Source of the DNA: Gemmatimonadaceae bacterium
GTDB taxonomy: Bacteria > Gemmatimonadota > Gemmatimonadetes > Gemmatimonadales > Gemmatimonadaceae
Length of the DNA: 62,177 bases
NCBI GenBank assembly: GCA_036003045.1
Contig: DASYSS010000043.1
Span: 1-62,177, forward strand
Direction: 5' to 3'
Shown here in pieces: positions 1 through 7,957 of this stretch. The number at the start of each line of letters is the position of its first letter. Position 1 is the stretch's first letter. The position numbers and the translations under genes are program-made. The notes below the pieces were generated by a model. That model saw only the letters and a program-made list of their open reading frames with translations. It had not been told where the DNA came from and made no database searches.

Positions 1-1025
1 AGCTTGTCCTTGATCCAGGCGATGTCGAGGAACACGCCACCGTGTGGAGATCCACGGCCGGCTTTGACCTCGCGGTTGATGCAGCGCGCGACGTGGTCGC
101 GCGTCAGCAGCTCGGGCGGGCGCATGGCGTTCTTGTCGCCCTGGGTGTAGCGCCAGCCCTCCTCCGGGTCCTTCGCCGTCTGGTTGCGGTAAGGCTCGGG
201 GATGTCCTTGTACATGAACTGCTCGCCCTTGCTGTTGAGCAGGATGCCGCCCTCGCCGCGCACGCCCTCGGTCACCAGGATGCCCTGCACGCTCGGCGGC
301 CAGATCATCCCCGTCGGGTGGAACTGCACGAACTCCATGTCCTGGAGCGCCGCGCCCGCGTGATACGCCAGCGAGTGGCCATCGCCGGTGTACTCCCAGC
401 TGTTCGACGTGATCTTGAACGCGCGGCCGACGCCGCCCGTCGCGAGCACGACGGCCTTCGACTTGAAGACCTTGAATCGACCGCGCTCGCGGTCGTACGC
501 GAACGCGCCGGCCACTCGCTCGCCGTCCTTGAGTAGCGTGACGACCGTGCACTCCATGTGCACGTCCACGCCCTGGTGCACGCCGTGATCCTGCAGCGTG
601 CGAATGAGCTCGAGCCCCGTGCGGTCGCCGACATGCGCGAGACGCGGATATCGGTGTCCGCCGAAGTTGCGCTGAAGGATTCGACCATCCGGCGTTCGGT
701 CGAACAACGCGCCCCACCCCTCGAGCTCTTTCACGCGGTCTGGAGCTTCCTTCGCGTGCAGCTCGGCCATTCTCCAGTTATTCAGGTACTGGCCGCCGCG
801 CATCGTGTCGGCGAAGTGGACGCGCCAGTTGTCGCGGTCGTCCACGTTGCCCATCGCCGCCGCCATCCCGCCCTCGGCCATCACCGTATGCGCTTTACCG
901 AGCAGCGACTTGCACACGAGACCGACCCGCGCGCCGTTCGCCGACGCTTCGATCGCCGCACGGAGACCGGCGCCGCCGGCGCCGATCACCAACACATCGT
1001 GTTCGATCGTCTGGATTTCGCTCAT
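1..1025 (-). CDS. sdhA: Succinate dehydrogenase / fumarate reductase flavoprotein subunit (C-terminus beyond window)
   Basis: This is the FAD-binding catalytic subunit of respiratory complex II, which interconverts succinate and fumarate. The ATG is at 1025 and the frame stays open to base 1, giving about 341 N-terminal residues of a protein usually near 600. Visible features are the N-terminal Rossmann motif GAGGAGLRAA, the segment GHRYPRLAHVGDRTG near the expected covalent-flavin and substrate region, the motif TGGVGRAFKIT, and FVQFHPTG, which is typical of the family. It lies 34 bp downstream of the membrane-anchor gene on the same strand, so the order is anchor then flavoprotein; an iron-sulfur subunit is expected just outside the window. 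The flavin-linking histidine was not assigned with certainty. Confidence 0.93.
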   Translation of the reverse strand, partial: MSEIQTIEHDVLVIGAGGAGLRAAIEASANGARVGLVCKSLLGKAHTVMAEGGMAAAMGNVDDRDNWRVHFADTMRGGQYLNNWRMAELHAKEAPDRVKELEGWGALFDRTPDGRILQRNFGGHRYPRLAHVGDRTGLELIRTLQDHGVHQGVDVHMECTVVTLLKDGERVAGAFAYDRERGRFKVFKSKAVVLATGGVGRAFKITSNSWEYTGDGHSLAYHAGAALQDMEFVQFHPTGMIWPPSVQGILVTEGVRGEGGILLNSKGEQFMYKDIPEPYRNQTAKDPEEGWRYTQGDKNAMRPPELLTRDHVARCINREVKAGRGSPHGGVFLDIAWIKDK

Positions 1026-1059
1026 CGCGCGCCCCGCCCACGCGATAGCGCGGGGCGTC

Positions 1060-1857
1060 TCATAGCAACCTCCAGTCGTGCCAGATGCCCATCGAGCACA
1101 GGCGGACGTAGACATCCGCGAACGCCACGCCGACGAGGCTCATCCACGCCCACTTCATGTGCCATCGATTGAGGCAGCTCGAGCAATCGTAGGCCACGCG
1201 GCGAACCGGATGGCGCGACAGCCGGTCTAGGAACCCGCCGACCATGTGGCGAAAGGAGTGGCAGCCGAGCGTGTAGCAGGTGAGGAGCGTCGTGTTGAGC
1301 GCGAGCACGAGCGTGCCGACGCCGATGCCGAAATGCCGTCCCGCCCCGTCGTCGAACCAGAGCGCCTTCCAAACGTCGTGCGCCAGGAAGAACAAGAACA
1401 GCACCGCGATATATAGGAAGTAGCGGTGGACGTTCTGGAGAATCAGCGGAAGGTACCGCTCGCCCAGGTAGCTCTTCCGCGGCTCGCCGACCGCGCAGTT
1501 CGGCGGATCGGCCCAGAACGCCTTGTAGTACGCACCGCGATAGTAGTAACACGTCACCCGGAACAGGCCGGGGAACGGCAGGATGATCAGCGCCGGCGAA
1601 AACGGCAGCAGCGCCGGCCACCAACCCGGCTTGGGCCCGAACCACGCGTGCGGCGAATCGCCGAAAATCTCCGGCGAGTAAAACGGCGAGAGGTACGGTC
1701 CGTAGGTGTAGTGTGCGTTCTGGAACGCGGCCCAGGTCGCGTAGACGAGGAAGCTGCCGAGGAGGATGAAAACGACGAGGGGCTGAAGCCACCATGCGTC
1801 GCGCCGCTGCGTTTCACCGAAACCGCGGTGAAGGAGCGGGAGCGGTGCATGCGCCAT
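1060..1857 (-). CDS. sdhC: Complex II membrane anchor, mycobacterial Sdh1-like, candidate Rieske-type cluster ligands
   Basis: The 265-residue protein has about five hydrophobic segments (roughly residues 25-45, 80-100, 143-160, 178-198 and 235-255) and lies directly upstream of the flavoprotein gene. It does not resemble the short SdhC/SdhD pair; its length and pattern suit the single large anchor of actinobacterial Sdh1 (type F complex II). It carries Cys194, Cys199, His200 and His204 in CYTLGCHSFRH, and Cys225, Cys228 and His233 in CSSCLNRWH. The Mycobacterium smegmatis Sdh1 structure has a membrane-embedded Rieske-type [2Fe-2S] cluster held by two Cys and two His in this subunit, and these residues are the natural candidates here. 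The subunit assignment is well supported; the cluster is inference. Confidence 0.82.
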   Translation of the reverse strand: MAHAPLPLLHRGFGETQRRDAWWLQPLVVFILLGSFLVYATWAAFQNAHYTYGPYLSPFYSPEIFGDSPHAWFGPKPGWWPALLPFSPALIILPFPGLFRVTCYYYRGAYYKAFWADPPNCAVGEPRKSYLGERYLPLILQNVHRYFLYIAVLFLFFLAHDVWKALWFDDGAGRHFGIGVGTLVLALNTTLLTCYTLGCHSFRHMVGGFLDRLSRHPVRRVAYDCSSCLNRWHMKWAWMSLVGVAFADVYVRLCSMGIWHDWRLL

Positions 1858-1978
1858 GGAGTTCCGATGGGTTGAATGGGAAGGAGAACCGCCGAGCTTG
1901 AATGTATCGCGTACGAGGCTCGAATCGCGCCGGAAATGGACTGCGGACGCCGCGCAGCGTCAATGGCTCGAACGCCGC

Positions 1979-2875
1979 TCACGGCGTGCGCCGCGGGTGG
2001 TCCCGGTCGTCGAAGATGAAGGGGAATTCGATGACCTGAGCCACGGGGCAGCCGCGGATCGTCGCCGGGTGGAACGTCTGATCGCTGAGCGCGACGATCG
2101 CCGCGCGAGCGAACACGCTGGCGCTCGCGCGAACCACCTCCACCGTCTCGAGCGCGGCCTTGCCATCGCGATCGACGACGAATCGCAGCACGGCTTCGCC
2201 GTGATCGAGGTCGTCGGCGCGCGCCGCCTCCGGAAACGACAGTTGACGCCGAGTCAGCGAACTCGCGTCGTGAACGAGCATGACGGGAAACATCCCCTCG
2301 GCGAGACGACGCGAGTCATCCAGTGAATCGGTCGAAACGCGGATCTGAAGGTGCCACGAGCCGCCGAAAGGCGGGTTCAACGCGTTCGTCATCAATGAAG
2401 CGGTGCGAATTGCCCTGACCATCGCGGAGTCGAACCCCGGCAAGAGCGAGGCACGGACGACGACGGGTCCATTGATCGGGCCCGCACGAGACAATTCGAT
2501 CCGATAGGTCCCGTGGATGCTGACCTCGCGCCTGACACCGGTGCTGTCCGTCGGGGAAGAAATGCGGAGCCCGCCGACGAGCGACGGTCCTTCGAACACC
2601 GACAGCCGAAACGGGCGTGGGGCCGAAAAGCCACGCAGGATCCGCGTTTCCATTCGGCCGCGGTCCACCGCCAGCCAGTCGTAGTCCGTCTGTTCGATGA
2701 AGATGAAGATCGCGGTCGACGTCGAGTCCACGATGGCGGCCCTGCTGCCCACGATGGAATCGCACCGGGTGCTGTCGGGAGCTCTCTGCGCGGCGACACG
2801 CCCCGCCGCCGACAGTGACGTCAGGGCAATGGCGATCCGGCGCACGATCGTCGTTCGAAACGAGCGTCGTGTCAT
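1979..2875 (-). CDS. Secreted protein with C-terminal TonB-like domain
   Basis: The gene encodes 298 residues. An N-terminal signal peptide (about residues 1-30, ending AAGRVAAQ) points to export. The last 75 residues match the TonB C-terminal fold: GEAVLRFVVDRDGKA, then a FARAAIVAL helix, then FHPATIRGCPVAQVIEFPFIF. The middle (about 35-220) is not recognised. There is no N-terminal anchor helix or proline-rich stretch as in a true TonB, so this is probably a periplasmic protein that uses the domain for binding. The ATG at 2875 overlaps the TGA of the permease upstream by 4 bp, which fixes the start; the open frame extends much further upstream only as a shadow of that gene. It is the last gene of the operon starting at 6836. 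Confidence 0.8.
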   Translation of the reverse strand: MTRRSFRTTIVRRIAIALTSLSAAGRVAAQRAPDSTRCDSIVGSRAAIVDSTSTAIFIFIEQTDYDWLAVDRGRMETRILRGFSAPRPFRLSVFEGPSLVGGLRISSPTDSTGVRREVSIHGTYRIELSRAGPINGPVVVRASLLPGFDSAMVRAIRTASLMTNALNPPFGGSWHLQIRVSTDSLDDSRRLAEGMFPVMLVHDASSLTRRQLSFPEAARADDLDHGEAVLRFVVDRDGKAALETVEVVRASASVFARAAIVALSDQTFHPATIRGCPVAQVIEFPFIFDDRDHPRRTP

Positions 2876-4329
2876 GTCGCGAGCTCTTTTCTCGCCGACC
2901 CGCGCCGCCGTCGCTCGGCGAAAAACAGCGTGGCGCCTACCGCGTTCAGCCCGACCACCACCCCGGAAATCTTCACCGCGAAGCTCAACCAGCTCGTCAC
3001 ATCGATGATCGGGAAGATCGACAGCACCACGTAGAGGAGCGAGACCGCGAATCCCGACGCCGACGCTGCTCGCAGCCAGAGCGGCATTCGCTCGCCCTGC
3101 CCACGAAACGCCACGAGCGGAATCGCGAACAGCACGAGATACGTGAGCGCGTAGAAAATGCCCGCCGCGTTGTCCAACAGCTGAAACGCCTCCTGCTCGC
3201 CGACGCCGGCGATCCCCGCGGCCCCGAACAGCACCGACGCGATGCCGACGAACAGGATCGAGTTCACCGGCGTCCGGTATTTCGGATGGAGCTTCGTGAA
3301 CCACGCCGGCAGAAGACTGTTCCACCCGGCGACCATCGGCATGCGCGACGTTCCCGTGAACACGATGCTCGAGTTCGCGATCGAGCGGACCGTGAGCAAC
3401 AGAATCGCCGCTCCCGCCATCGTCGCGCCGAACGTGCTCGCGCCGAATCCGATGCTGAATACCTGCGGGATCGGGCCGATGAGGTTGATCTTGTCCACCG
3501 GCACGAAGGCGAGCACCGCGCTCGTGCCCAGGATGAACATTGCGGCGATCACCGGCGCCGCGATCAACGTCGCGCGGCCGATCGAACGCCCGGCGTCTTT
3601 CGTCTCTCCCGCCAGCACGGCGACGTACTCGAATCCGCTCAACGCGCCGAGCGCCATCTTGCCGAACACGTTCAAGCTGAAGAGCGACAACGCCGGGAGC
3701 GCGACGGCGAACGGGTGATAGTTCGGCAATGTCCCGCGCGCCATGTGCACGAACGGCAGCGCGATCAGCACGGCGAACGACGCCATCAGCGTGATGCTGC
3801 CCGCGTTGTGCAGCCATTTGCTCACCCGCAGCCCGAGCGTCGCGATGATCATCAGGGCCGCGATCAGGATGGCGTTCAGCAGCATGATCACCGTCTTGTT
3901 GCTCGCGAGCCACGCGCCGCTCGGCCCGACGATGTACGACAGATTCGTCCCGAGCAGCAGCCCGACCGATGCGATGAGCACGACGGCGTACAACCAGAGA
4001 TTCCACACGACCATGAACGCCGCCAGCTCGCCGAGTCCGAGACGCGCCCACTGATAGAGGCCACCCTCGAGCGGCATTCGCTTCGAGAGCGCGATGACGA
4101 CCGCGGCTTGCGGCAAATAGAAGAACGCCATCGCCGCCAGCCAGAAGATCAGCTGCGAATGTCCGAGCTTGGCCGCCGTTCCCACCCAGATCGTTCCGAC
4201 GACGTACACGATCTGCTGCAGGACCAGATCGCGAAGCCCGAGCTCCTTCTTGAGCGACGCGCTCTTTTCCTCGACGCCGCTTTCTCGAGCGGCGGGCGAT
4301 GGAGGCGATCGAGTCTCGACGGCGGTCAT
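2872..4329 (-). CDS. APC-superfamily amino acid permease
   Basis: A 485-residue inner-membrane transporter with about 12 hydrophobic helices. After a charged N-terminal tail it begins with a GLRDLVLQQIVYVVGTIWVG segment, corresponding to the first broken helix of APC transporters, followed by PLEGGLYQWARLGLGELAAF, which resembles the conserved EGGxYxW region of amino acid permeases. The expected role is uptake or exchange of amino acids or amines; the substrate cannot be read from sequence. The start was set at 4329 because that ATG overlaps the TGA of the cyclophilin gene by 4 bp; an alternative ATG lies 27 bp upstream. Its own TGA overlaps the next ATG, so it is probably translationally coupled on both sides. 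Confidence 0.87.
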   Translation of the reverse strand: MTAVETRSPPSPAARESGVEEKSASLKKELGLRDLVLQQIVYVVGTIWVGTAAKLGHSQLIFWLAAMAFFYLPQAAVVIALSKRMPLEGGLYQWARLGLGELAAFMVVWNLWLYAVVLIASVGLLLGTNLSYIVGPSGAWLASNKTVIMLLNAILIAALMIIATLGLRVSKWLHNAGSITLMASFAVLIALPFVHMARGTLPNYHPFAVALPALSLFSLNVFGKMALGALSGFEYVAVLAGETKDAGRSIGRATLIAAPVIAAMFILGTSAVLAFVPVDKINLIGPIPQVFSIGFGASTFGATMAGAAILLLTVRSIANSSIVFTGTSRMPMVAGWNSLLPAWFTKLHPKYRTPVNSILFVGIASVLFGAAGIAGVGEQEAFQLLDNAAGIFYALTYLVLFAIPLVAFRGQGERMPLWLRAASASGFAVSLLYVVLSIFPIIDVTSWLSFAVKISGVVVGLNAVGATLFFAERRRRGSARKELAT

Positions 4330-5033
4330 CGGCCCGTGATGGTGGGCGCGCGCCACTCACGTGTCACACGCGCTGATTTGACGTAATCGAGCTTGGGAAA
4401 ACCGCGCGTCAGATACGCGTTCCCCTGTCTCGTGATCGAATCCTGCGCGGGTCCTTGGCCGCGTCCGCCCGGCCGCGCCGCTTCGCCGTAACCGGAGTAC
4501 AACGAATCGACGACGCTCATCCCGGCGATCACCTCCGCCACCGGGGGAAACCCGAAGCCGTTCAGCGTGTCGAGCCGAGCGTTGTCCTTGAGGTTGATGT
4601 AGAGCTGCGTCGTCCGCGTTCCCGGCCCGCCGCGCGCGTACGAGATCGTGCCGCGCACGTTGCTGTGATGCACGGGTTCGTCGGCGATCGCGCGCACTCG
4701 CCACGCCGCCGTCCGTCGCGGGTCCGCCGCAAGTCCGAACTGCGCGACGAAATCCTTCACGACCCGGAAGAACCGCGCTTCGTCGTAGTAGCGGTCGCGC
4801 ACCAATGTGTAGAGCCGGTCGGTGCCGTTCGGCGCCCACGCCTTGCGCGCCATCACGTCGAACGCGCCGCGGCTCGTCTCGAAGCGCACGACGAAGCTGT
4901 CGGGCACGGCGACGTCGAGGTCCGTGCTCGAATGACCCAACGCGCGCGAGCACGCTCCCGCGGCGATCGCGAACACCGCGGCGGCCGCCGCGACCAGCCT
5001 CCGCCGAGATTGGGCGCGATGCGACCGGTTCAC
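4326..5033 (-). CDS. Cyclophilin-type peptidyl-prolyl cis-trans isomerase, lipoprotein
   Basis: A 235-residue protein with a lipoprotein signal: a basic start, a hydrophobic run and a lipobox ending AGAC near residue 28. The cyclophilin domain covers about residues 45-200: it shows TSRGAFDVMARKAWAPNGTD, the ARFFRVVKDFVAQFG segment corresponding to the active-site FHRVIxxFMxQ, and FGFPPVAEVIAGMSVVDSL, equivalent to the FGxVxxGMxVVD block. It should catalyse prolyl isomerisation in the periplasm or on the membrane surface. Its GTG start at 5033 overlaps the TGA of the lipoprotein gene upstream (GTGA), and its stop overlaps the permease ATG. The role of a folding helper between two transporter genes is unclear. 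Confidence 0.9.
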   Translation of the reverse strand: MNRSHRAQSRRRLVAAAAAVFAIAAGACSRALGHSSTDLDVAVPDSFVVRFETSRGAFDVMARKAWAPNGTDRLYTLVRDRYYDEARFFRVVKDFVAQFGLAADPRRTAAWRVRAIADEPVHHSNVRGTISYARGGPGTRTTQLYINLKDNARLDTLNGFGFPPVAEVIAGMSVVDSLYSGYGEAARPGGRGQGPAQDSITRQGNAYLTRGFPKLDYVKSARVTREWRAPTITGR

Positions 5034-5557
5034 TTGCTCGGCGGTTGCGGCGGACCCGCGGTGAGCGCGTCCGACACCCGTTCCCGCTGATGCGCGTTGA
5101 TGCTCGTCAGCAACCCGACGAGGTTGGCGTTCTCGATCAGCGTTCGCTCACGCTTGATCGTCTGCTCCTGCGTCGCGTTCACGAGATCCTTCCGATCGAG
5201 ATGCGCTTCGTCGGCGATGCGGGTCGCGGAGTCGGGGTAGAGAAACACCTCGAGACGCGCGAGCAGGCCGACTTTCACGACGAAGCTCGCGGCGCGTTGT
5301 CCGATCGACTTTTCCTCGACCTTGGCCGTCGAGTCGAGATGCGGCGCCAACCCGGCGCGCTCGAGCCGATACAACACGCTGCACTCCGCCCACAAGCCAT
5401 TCGCCGCACACGCCGAATCACCCGCGGCCGCGGCCACCGCCTTCGGAACGGTGGAGTCCCGATTCTGTCCGGCCGACGCGGCGTCCGCCTTCTCCTTATC
5501 CGACCTGGAGCAGGCCGTGACGAGAATCGCGACGGCGATGACGACGAGGTCACGCAT
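5030..5557 (-). CDS. Putative lipoprotein of unknown function
   Basis: A 175-residue protein that begins MRDLVVIAVAILVTACS, a compact lipoprotein signal with the acylated Cys at about residue 16. The mature part has an Ala/Asp-rich linker, two further cysteines (about residues 47 and 56) that could form a disulfide, and a hydrophilic, probably helical C-terminus ending PPQPPSK. No family was recognised. The ATG at 5557 overlaps the stop of the symporter gene (5550-5552) by 8 bp and was preferred to an in-frame ATG 36 bp upstream, because only the downstream one leads straight into a signal peptide. It is the second gene of the 6836-1979 operon. Confidence 0.72.
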   Translation of the reverse strand: MRDLVVIAVAILVTACSRSDKEKADAASAGQNRDSTVPKAVAAAAGDSACAANGLWAECSVLYRLERAGLAPHLDSTAKVEEKSIGQRAASFVVKVGLLARLEVFLYPDSATRIADEAHLDRKDLVNATQEQTIKRERTLIENANLVGLLTSINAHQRERVSDALTAGPPQPPSK

Positions 5558-6836
5558 CGTCAGATGATGCCGCCTCGGCTGGCGCCTCCGCAACGTCGGG
5601 CGCCGTTCCGCCGGCCCGCCCGGCGACGATCGTCGCCGCGGCGAGATCCGCCGTCACGTTCGCCGCCGTCGCGAAGAGATCCGGAATCGTGTCGGCGCCG
5701 ATCAACAGCGCCGACCCCGAGGCGGGCACGCCGAACGAGGGAAGCATCGTCGCGAGCAGCAATATGCCCCCTTGAGGCACGCCCGGCGTCGCAAAGCTCA
5801 GCGCCGCCGCGGTGAGCGCGAGCACGACGAGCGTTCCCGCGCCAAGCGTGATTCCGTCGAGCTTCGCGAGAAACAGCGTTCCGATCACCCATGCGATAGG
5901 CGTCGTCGCCCGGAGCACCGAGACCGAGAGCGGCAGCACGAAGCCAATGACCGGCGCCGACAGCTCGAGCGACTCCGCCCCCTCGATCAACGGCGGCAGC
6001 GATGCGAGTGACGAGCTCGAGCTCACCGCGATCGTCTGTGCCGGAAGCGCCGCGCGCGTGAAGCGCGGCAACGCGGTTCGACCGGCGAAGGCGGCAATGG
6101 GATACAGCAGAAGGGCGAACAGGATCACCGCCGCCGAATAGGCGAGGACGTAGTAAATCATCGACTCGATCAACGAAGAGCCGATTCGGCTTGCGGTCGC
6201 GAGCACCAAAACGAAGACGCCGACCGGGGCGGCGACCATCACCCAGTGGACGATCGCTCGCGTGGCCCCGGCGATGGCGCCGAAGACGTCGATGAGCGAT
6301 TGCCGCAGACGTTCGTCGATGCGTCGAGCGGCGAGCGCAAAGAGGAGTGTGAAGGCGACCACCGGGAGCATCGCGCCGTCGGCGGCCGACTTCATCGCGT
6401 TCGCCGGTATGAGCGACGTCACCCACGCGCCGAAGCCCGGCACCTGATTCGCCCGCGTCGCCGTTTGGGTGGCGGCCGCGTTGGCTGACGCGCGGAGGCT
6501 GTCCACGGCGGCCGCCGACAGGTGCATGTCAGCGATGAGAGGCGGCCCGAGCAGAAGCGCGAAGGCTGCGGCGAAAAGGAGCAGGCCGACATATGCCCCC
6601 ACGGTCGCGATACCCATGCGGCCCATCCGGTCTCCTTCCTTCGCGCTCGCGACGCCGACGAACAGCATCGAGATCACGAGCGGGAGAACCGTCATCCGGA
6701 TCGCGTTCAGCCAAAGCTGGCCGATCGGCTCGAGGAAACCCACAACGCGAAGCGCGACCGGGCTCGCTGATGAGCCGATCGCGCTTCCGAGGATCAATCC
6801 CGCAATGAGACCGATGACTACGCGGTGAACGCGCAT
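5550..6836 (-). CDS. Dicarboxylate/amino acid:cation symporter (SDF/DAACS family)
   Basis: A 428-residue transporter with the SDF-family plan: N-terminal helices, a serine-rich first re-entrant loop (AVSSSSSLASLPPL, about residues 268-281), then FVLPLSVSVLRATTP where most members have FVLPLGATINMDGT, then SFATPGVPQGGIL as the second hairpin. It should couple uptake of dicarboxylates or acidic/neutral amino acids to Na+ or H+. The NMDGT cation-binding signature is replaced by LRATT, so coupling may differ from GltP or GltPh. It is the promoter-proximal gene of the five-gene minus-strand operon. The ATG at 6836 is the first in a clear membrane-protein N-terminus. Confidence 0.88.
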   Translation of the reverse strand: MRVHRVVIGLIAGLILGSAIGSSASPVALRVVGFLEPIGQLWLNAIRMTVLPLVISMLFVGVASAKEGDRMGRMGIATVGAYVGLLLFAAAFALLLGPPLIADMHLSAAAVDSLRASANAAATQTATRANQVPGFGAWVTSLIPANAMKSAADGAMLPVVAFTLLFALAARRIDERLRQSLIDVFGAIAGATRAIVHWVMVAAPVGVFVLVLATASRIGSSLIESMIYYVLAYSAAVILFALLLYPIAAFAGRTALPRFTRAALPAQTIAVSSSSSLASLPPLIEGAESLELSAPVIGFVLPLSVSVLRATTPIAWVIGTLFLAKLDGITLGAGTLVVLALTAAALSFATPGVPQGGILLLATMLPSFGVPASGSALLIGADTIPDLFATAANVTADLAAATIVAGRAGGTAPDVAEAPAEAASSDDA

Positions 6837-6848
6837 CGGTCCCGGTGA

Positions 6849-7322
6849 CTAGCGCTTCTTCGTCGCTTTGCCCCGCGCGGCGGGCTTGCTGGTTCTGGCG
6901 GTCGCCTTCGCGCTCTTGGCTTTGGGCTTGGTGTGCGCCGTCGGTCGTGCGGCCTTGGCGCTCGCGGCCTTTCGAGCCGGACCCTTCTTTGCGCCCGCCC
7001 GTTTCGGAGCGGCGGCGGTCCGCACCTTTGACTTCGCGACTTTCTCGACGGCTGGCTTTTTGGCGGCGGCCGCCGGGGCCGCTGGTGCGGCTGCGGCTGC
7101 GGCCGCAGGCTTGACGGCTCCGGGAGGCAAAGGATTGGTCCGTGGGCGTCCGCCCTTACGAGCCAACTGCGCGTCGGCCAACATCTTCGCGAACGCTTCC
7201 TTCGCCTCCGCCATCAACTGCGAGTGGGAGATGCGACGCTCAGCCAGCGCGCGCTCCTTCTCCTGCCGATATATCGACAGGGCGGTTGAGCTGTCCATCT
7301 TGTCCGGATTATCGGGGGTCAT
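6849..7322 (-). CDS. Histone-H1-like Lys/Ala-rich basic protein
   Basis: A 157-residue protein in two parts. Residues 1-55 are a soluble, charged helical segment (MDSSTALSIYRQEKERALAE and following). Residues 56-157 are low-complexity Ala/Lys/Arg/Pro sequence with repeated AKK, KAA and KPAA units, like eukaryotic H1 tails and bacterial AlgP/HctB-type proteins. The junction contains KGGRPRTNP, close to an AT-hook core. It probably binds DNA without sequence specificity and may act in nucleoid packing (inference). GGGGGACC just before the ATG at 7322 is a good ribosome site. It ends 12 bp before the symporter start, so the two may share a transcript although their functions look unrelated. Confidence 0.75.
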   Translation of the reverse strand: MTPDNPDKMDSSTALSIYRQEKERALAERRISHSQLMAEAKEAFAKMLADAQLARKGGRPRTNPLPPGAVKPAAAAAAAPAAPAAAAKKPAVEKVAKSKVRTAAAPKRAGAKKGPARKAASAKAARPTAHTKPKAKSAKATARTSKPAARGKATKKR

Positions 7323-7408
7323 TTTCGGTCCCCCAATCTAGCGAATCAGATGGTTCATAGGGAGTTCATCCGCGCGGCTTGACCGGTCGAAAAGCCGGCC
7401 TGAACCGC

Positions 7409-7825
7409 TCAGGACCCGCTATTCGGCCTGGCCGCCCGCCGAATCTGGTTGATCCCGTTGATCATCATCGCCAGCTCGGCCTGCTTGTCGGGATTCTCGC
7501 GGATGATCTCGTCGAGTAGCGCCGAGGCCGCGTCGTCATCCACCTGGGTCGGCTCGGCGGAGAACCGGCGGTTGTTCATGTGCCGCATCGGATCGATGTG
7601 AACCGGGTTCTCGAGTACCAGGTCGTGCCCCTCGTACTGAACCCGAACGGCGTAGAACTTCTTGCCGCTCTTTTCCATGTAGCTCACGCGAATGCCGTCG
7701 ATCTTGGGCGGCCATTGCGGCAGCGGGCGCTCGTCGCCCTCGGTGGTGCGATAGGTCGTCGTGCCCGGCTGAAGGTTCGGATAGTTCGACTCGAACGACC
7801 CGTTGTACATGTAGGCGTGACGCAT
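7409..7825 (-). CDS. Conserved hypothetical cytosolic protein
   Basis: A 138-residue soluble protein, not assigned to a family. The N-terminal half is rich in Tyr and Gly (MYNGSFESNYPNLQPGTTTY) and carries a beta-rich stretch (GIRVSYMEKSGKKFYAVRVQYEGHDLVLENP) that suggests a small sheet. The C-terminal 50 residues are acidic and helical (DDDAASALLDEIIRENPDKQAELAMMINGI). There is no signal peptide or membrane helix. The ATG at 7825 is the only plausible start. It stands alone between the H1-like gene and the barstar group, with 83 bp and 132 bp gaps. Confidence 0.6.
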   Translation of the reverse strand: MRHAYMYNGSFESNYPNLQPGTTTYRTTEGDERPLPQWPPKIDGIRVSYMEKSGKKFYAVRVQYEGHDLVLENPVHIDPMRHMNNRRFSAEPTQVDDDAASALLDEIIRENPDKQAELAMMINGINQIRRAARPNSGS

Positions 7826-7957
7826 GAAGCCTCAGTTGCGGGTGAATGGCGCGATTTTGAAGTCCCGGAAACACACGGGCCAGCCGGCAACAAGATGTCC
7901 CGCCAAGCCGCGACGTGCCACCCTGAAACTGTATTCGCTGAGCGCGTCACGACCCAG

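Noticed and set aside
2876-4360. Upstream part of a 793-codon minus-strand frame that joins the TonB-C protein
   Set aside because: It is Arg-rich, lies wholly opposite phase to the permease gene on the same strand, and only the part after 2875 has a signal peptide and domain.
2815-4386. 523-codon plus-strand frame opposite the APC permease
   Set aside because: Composition dominated by Arg, Asp, His and Gln, as expected for an antisense shadow.
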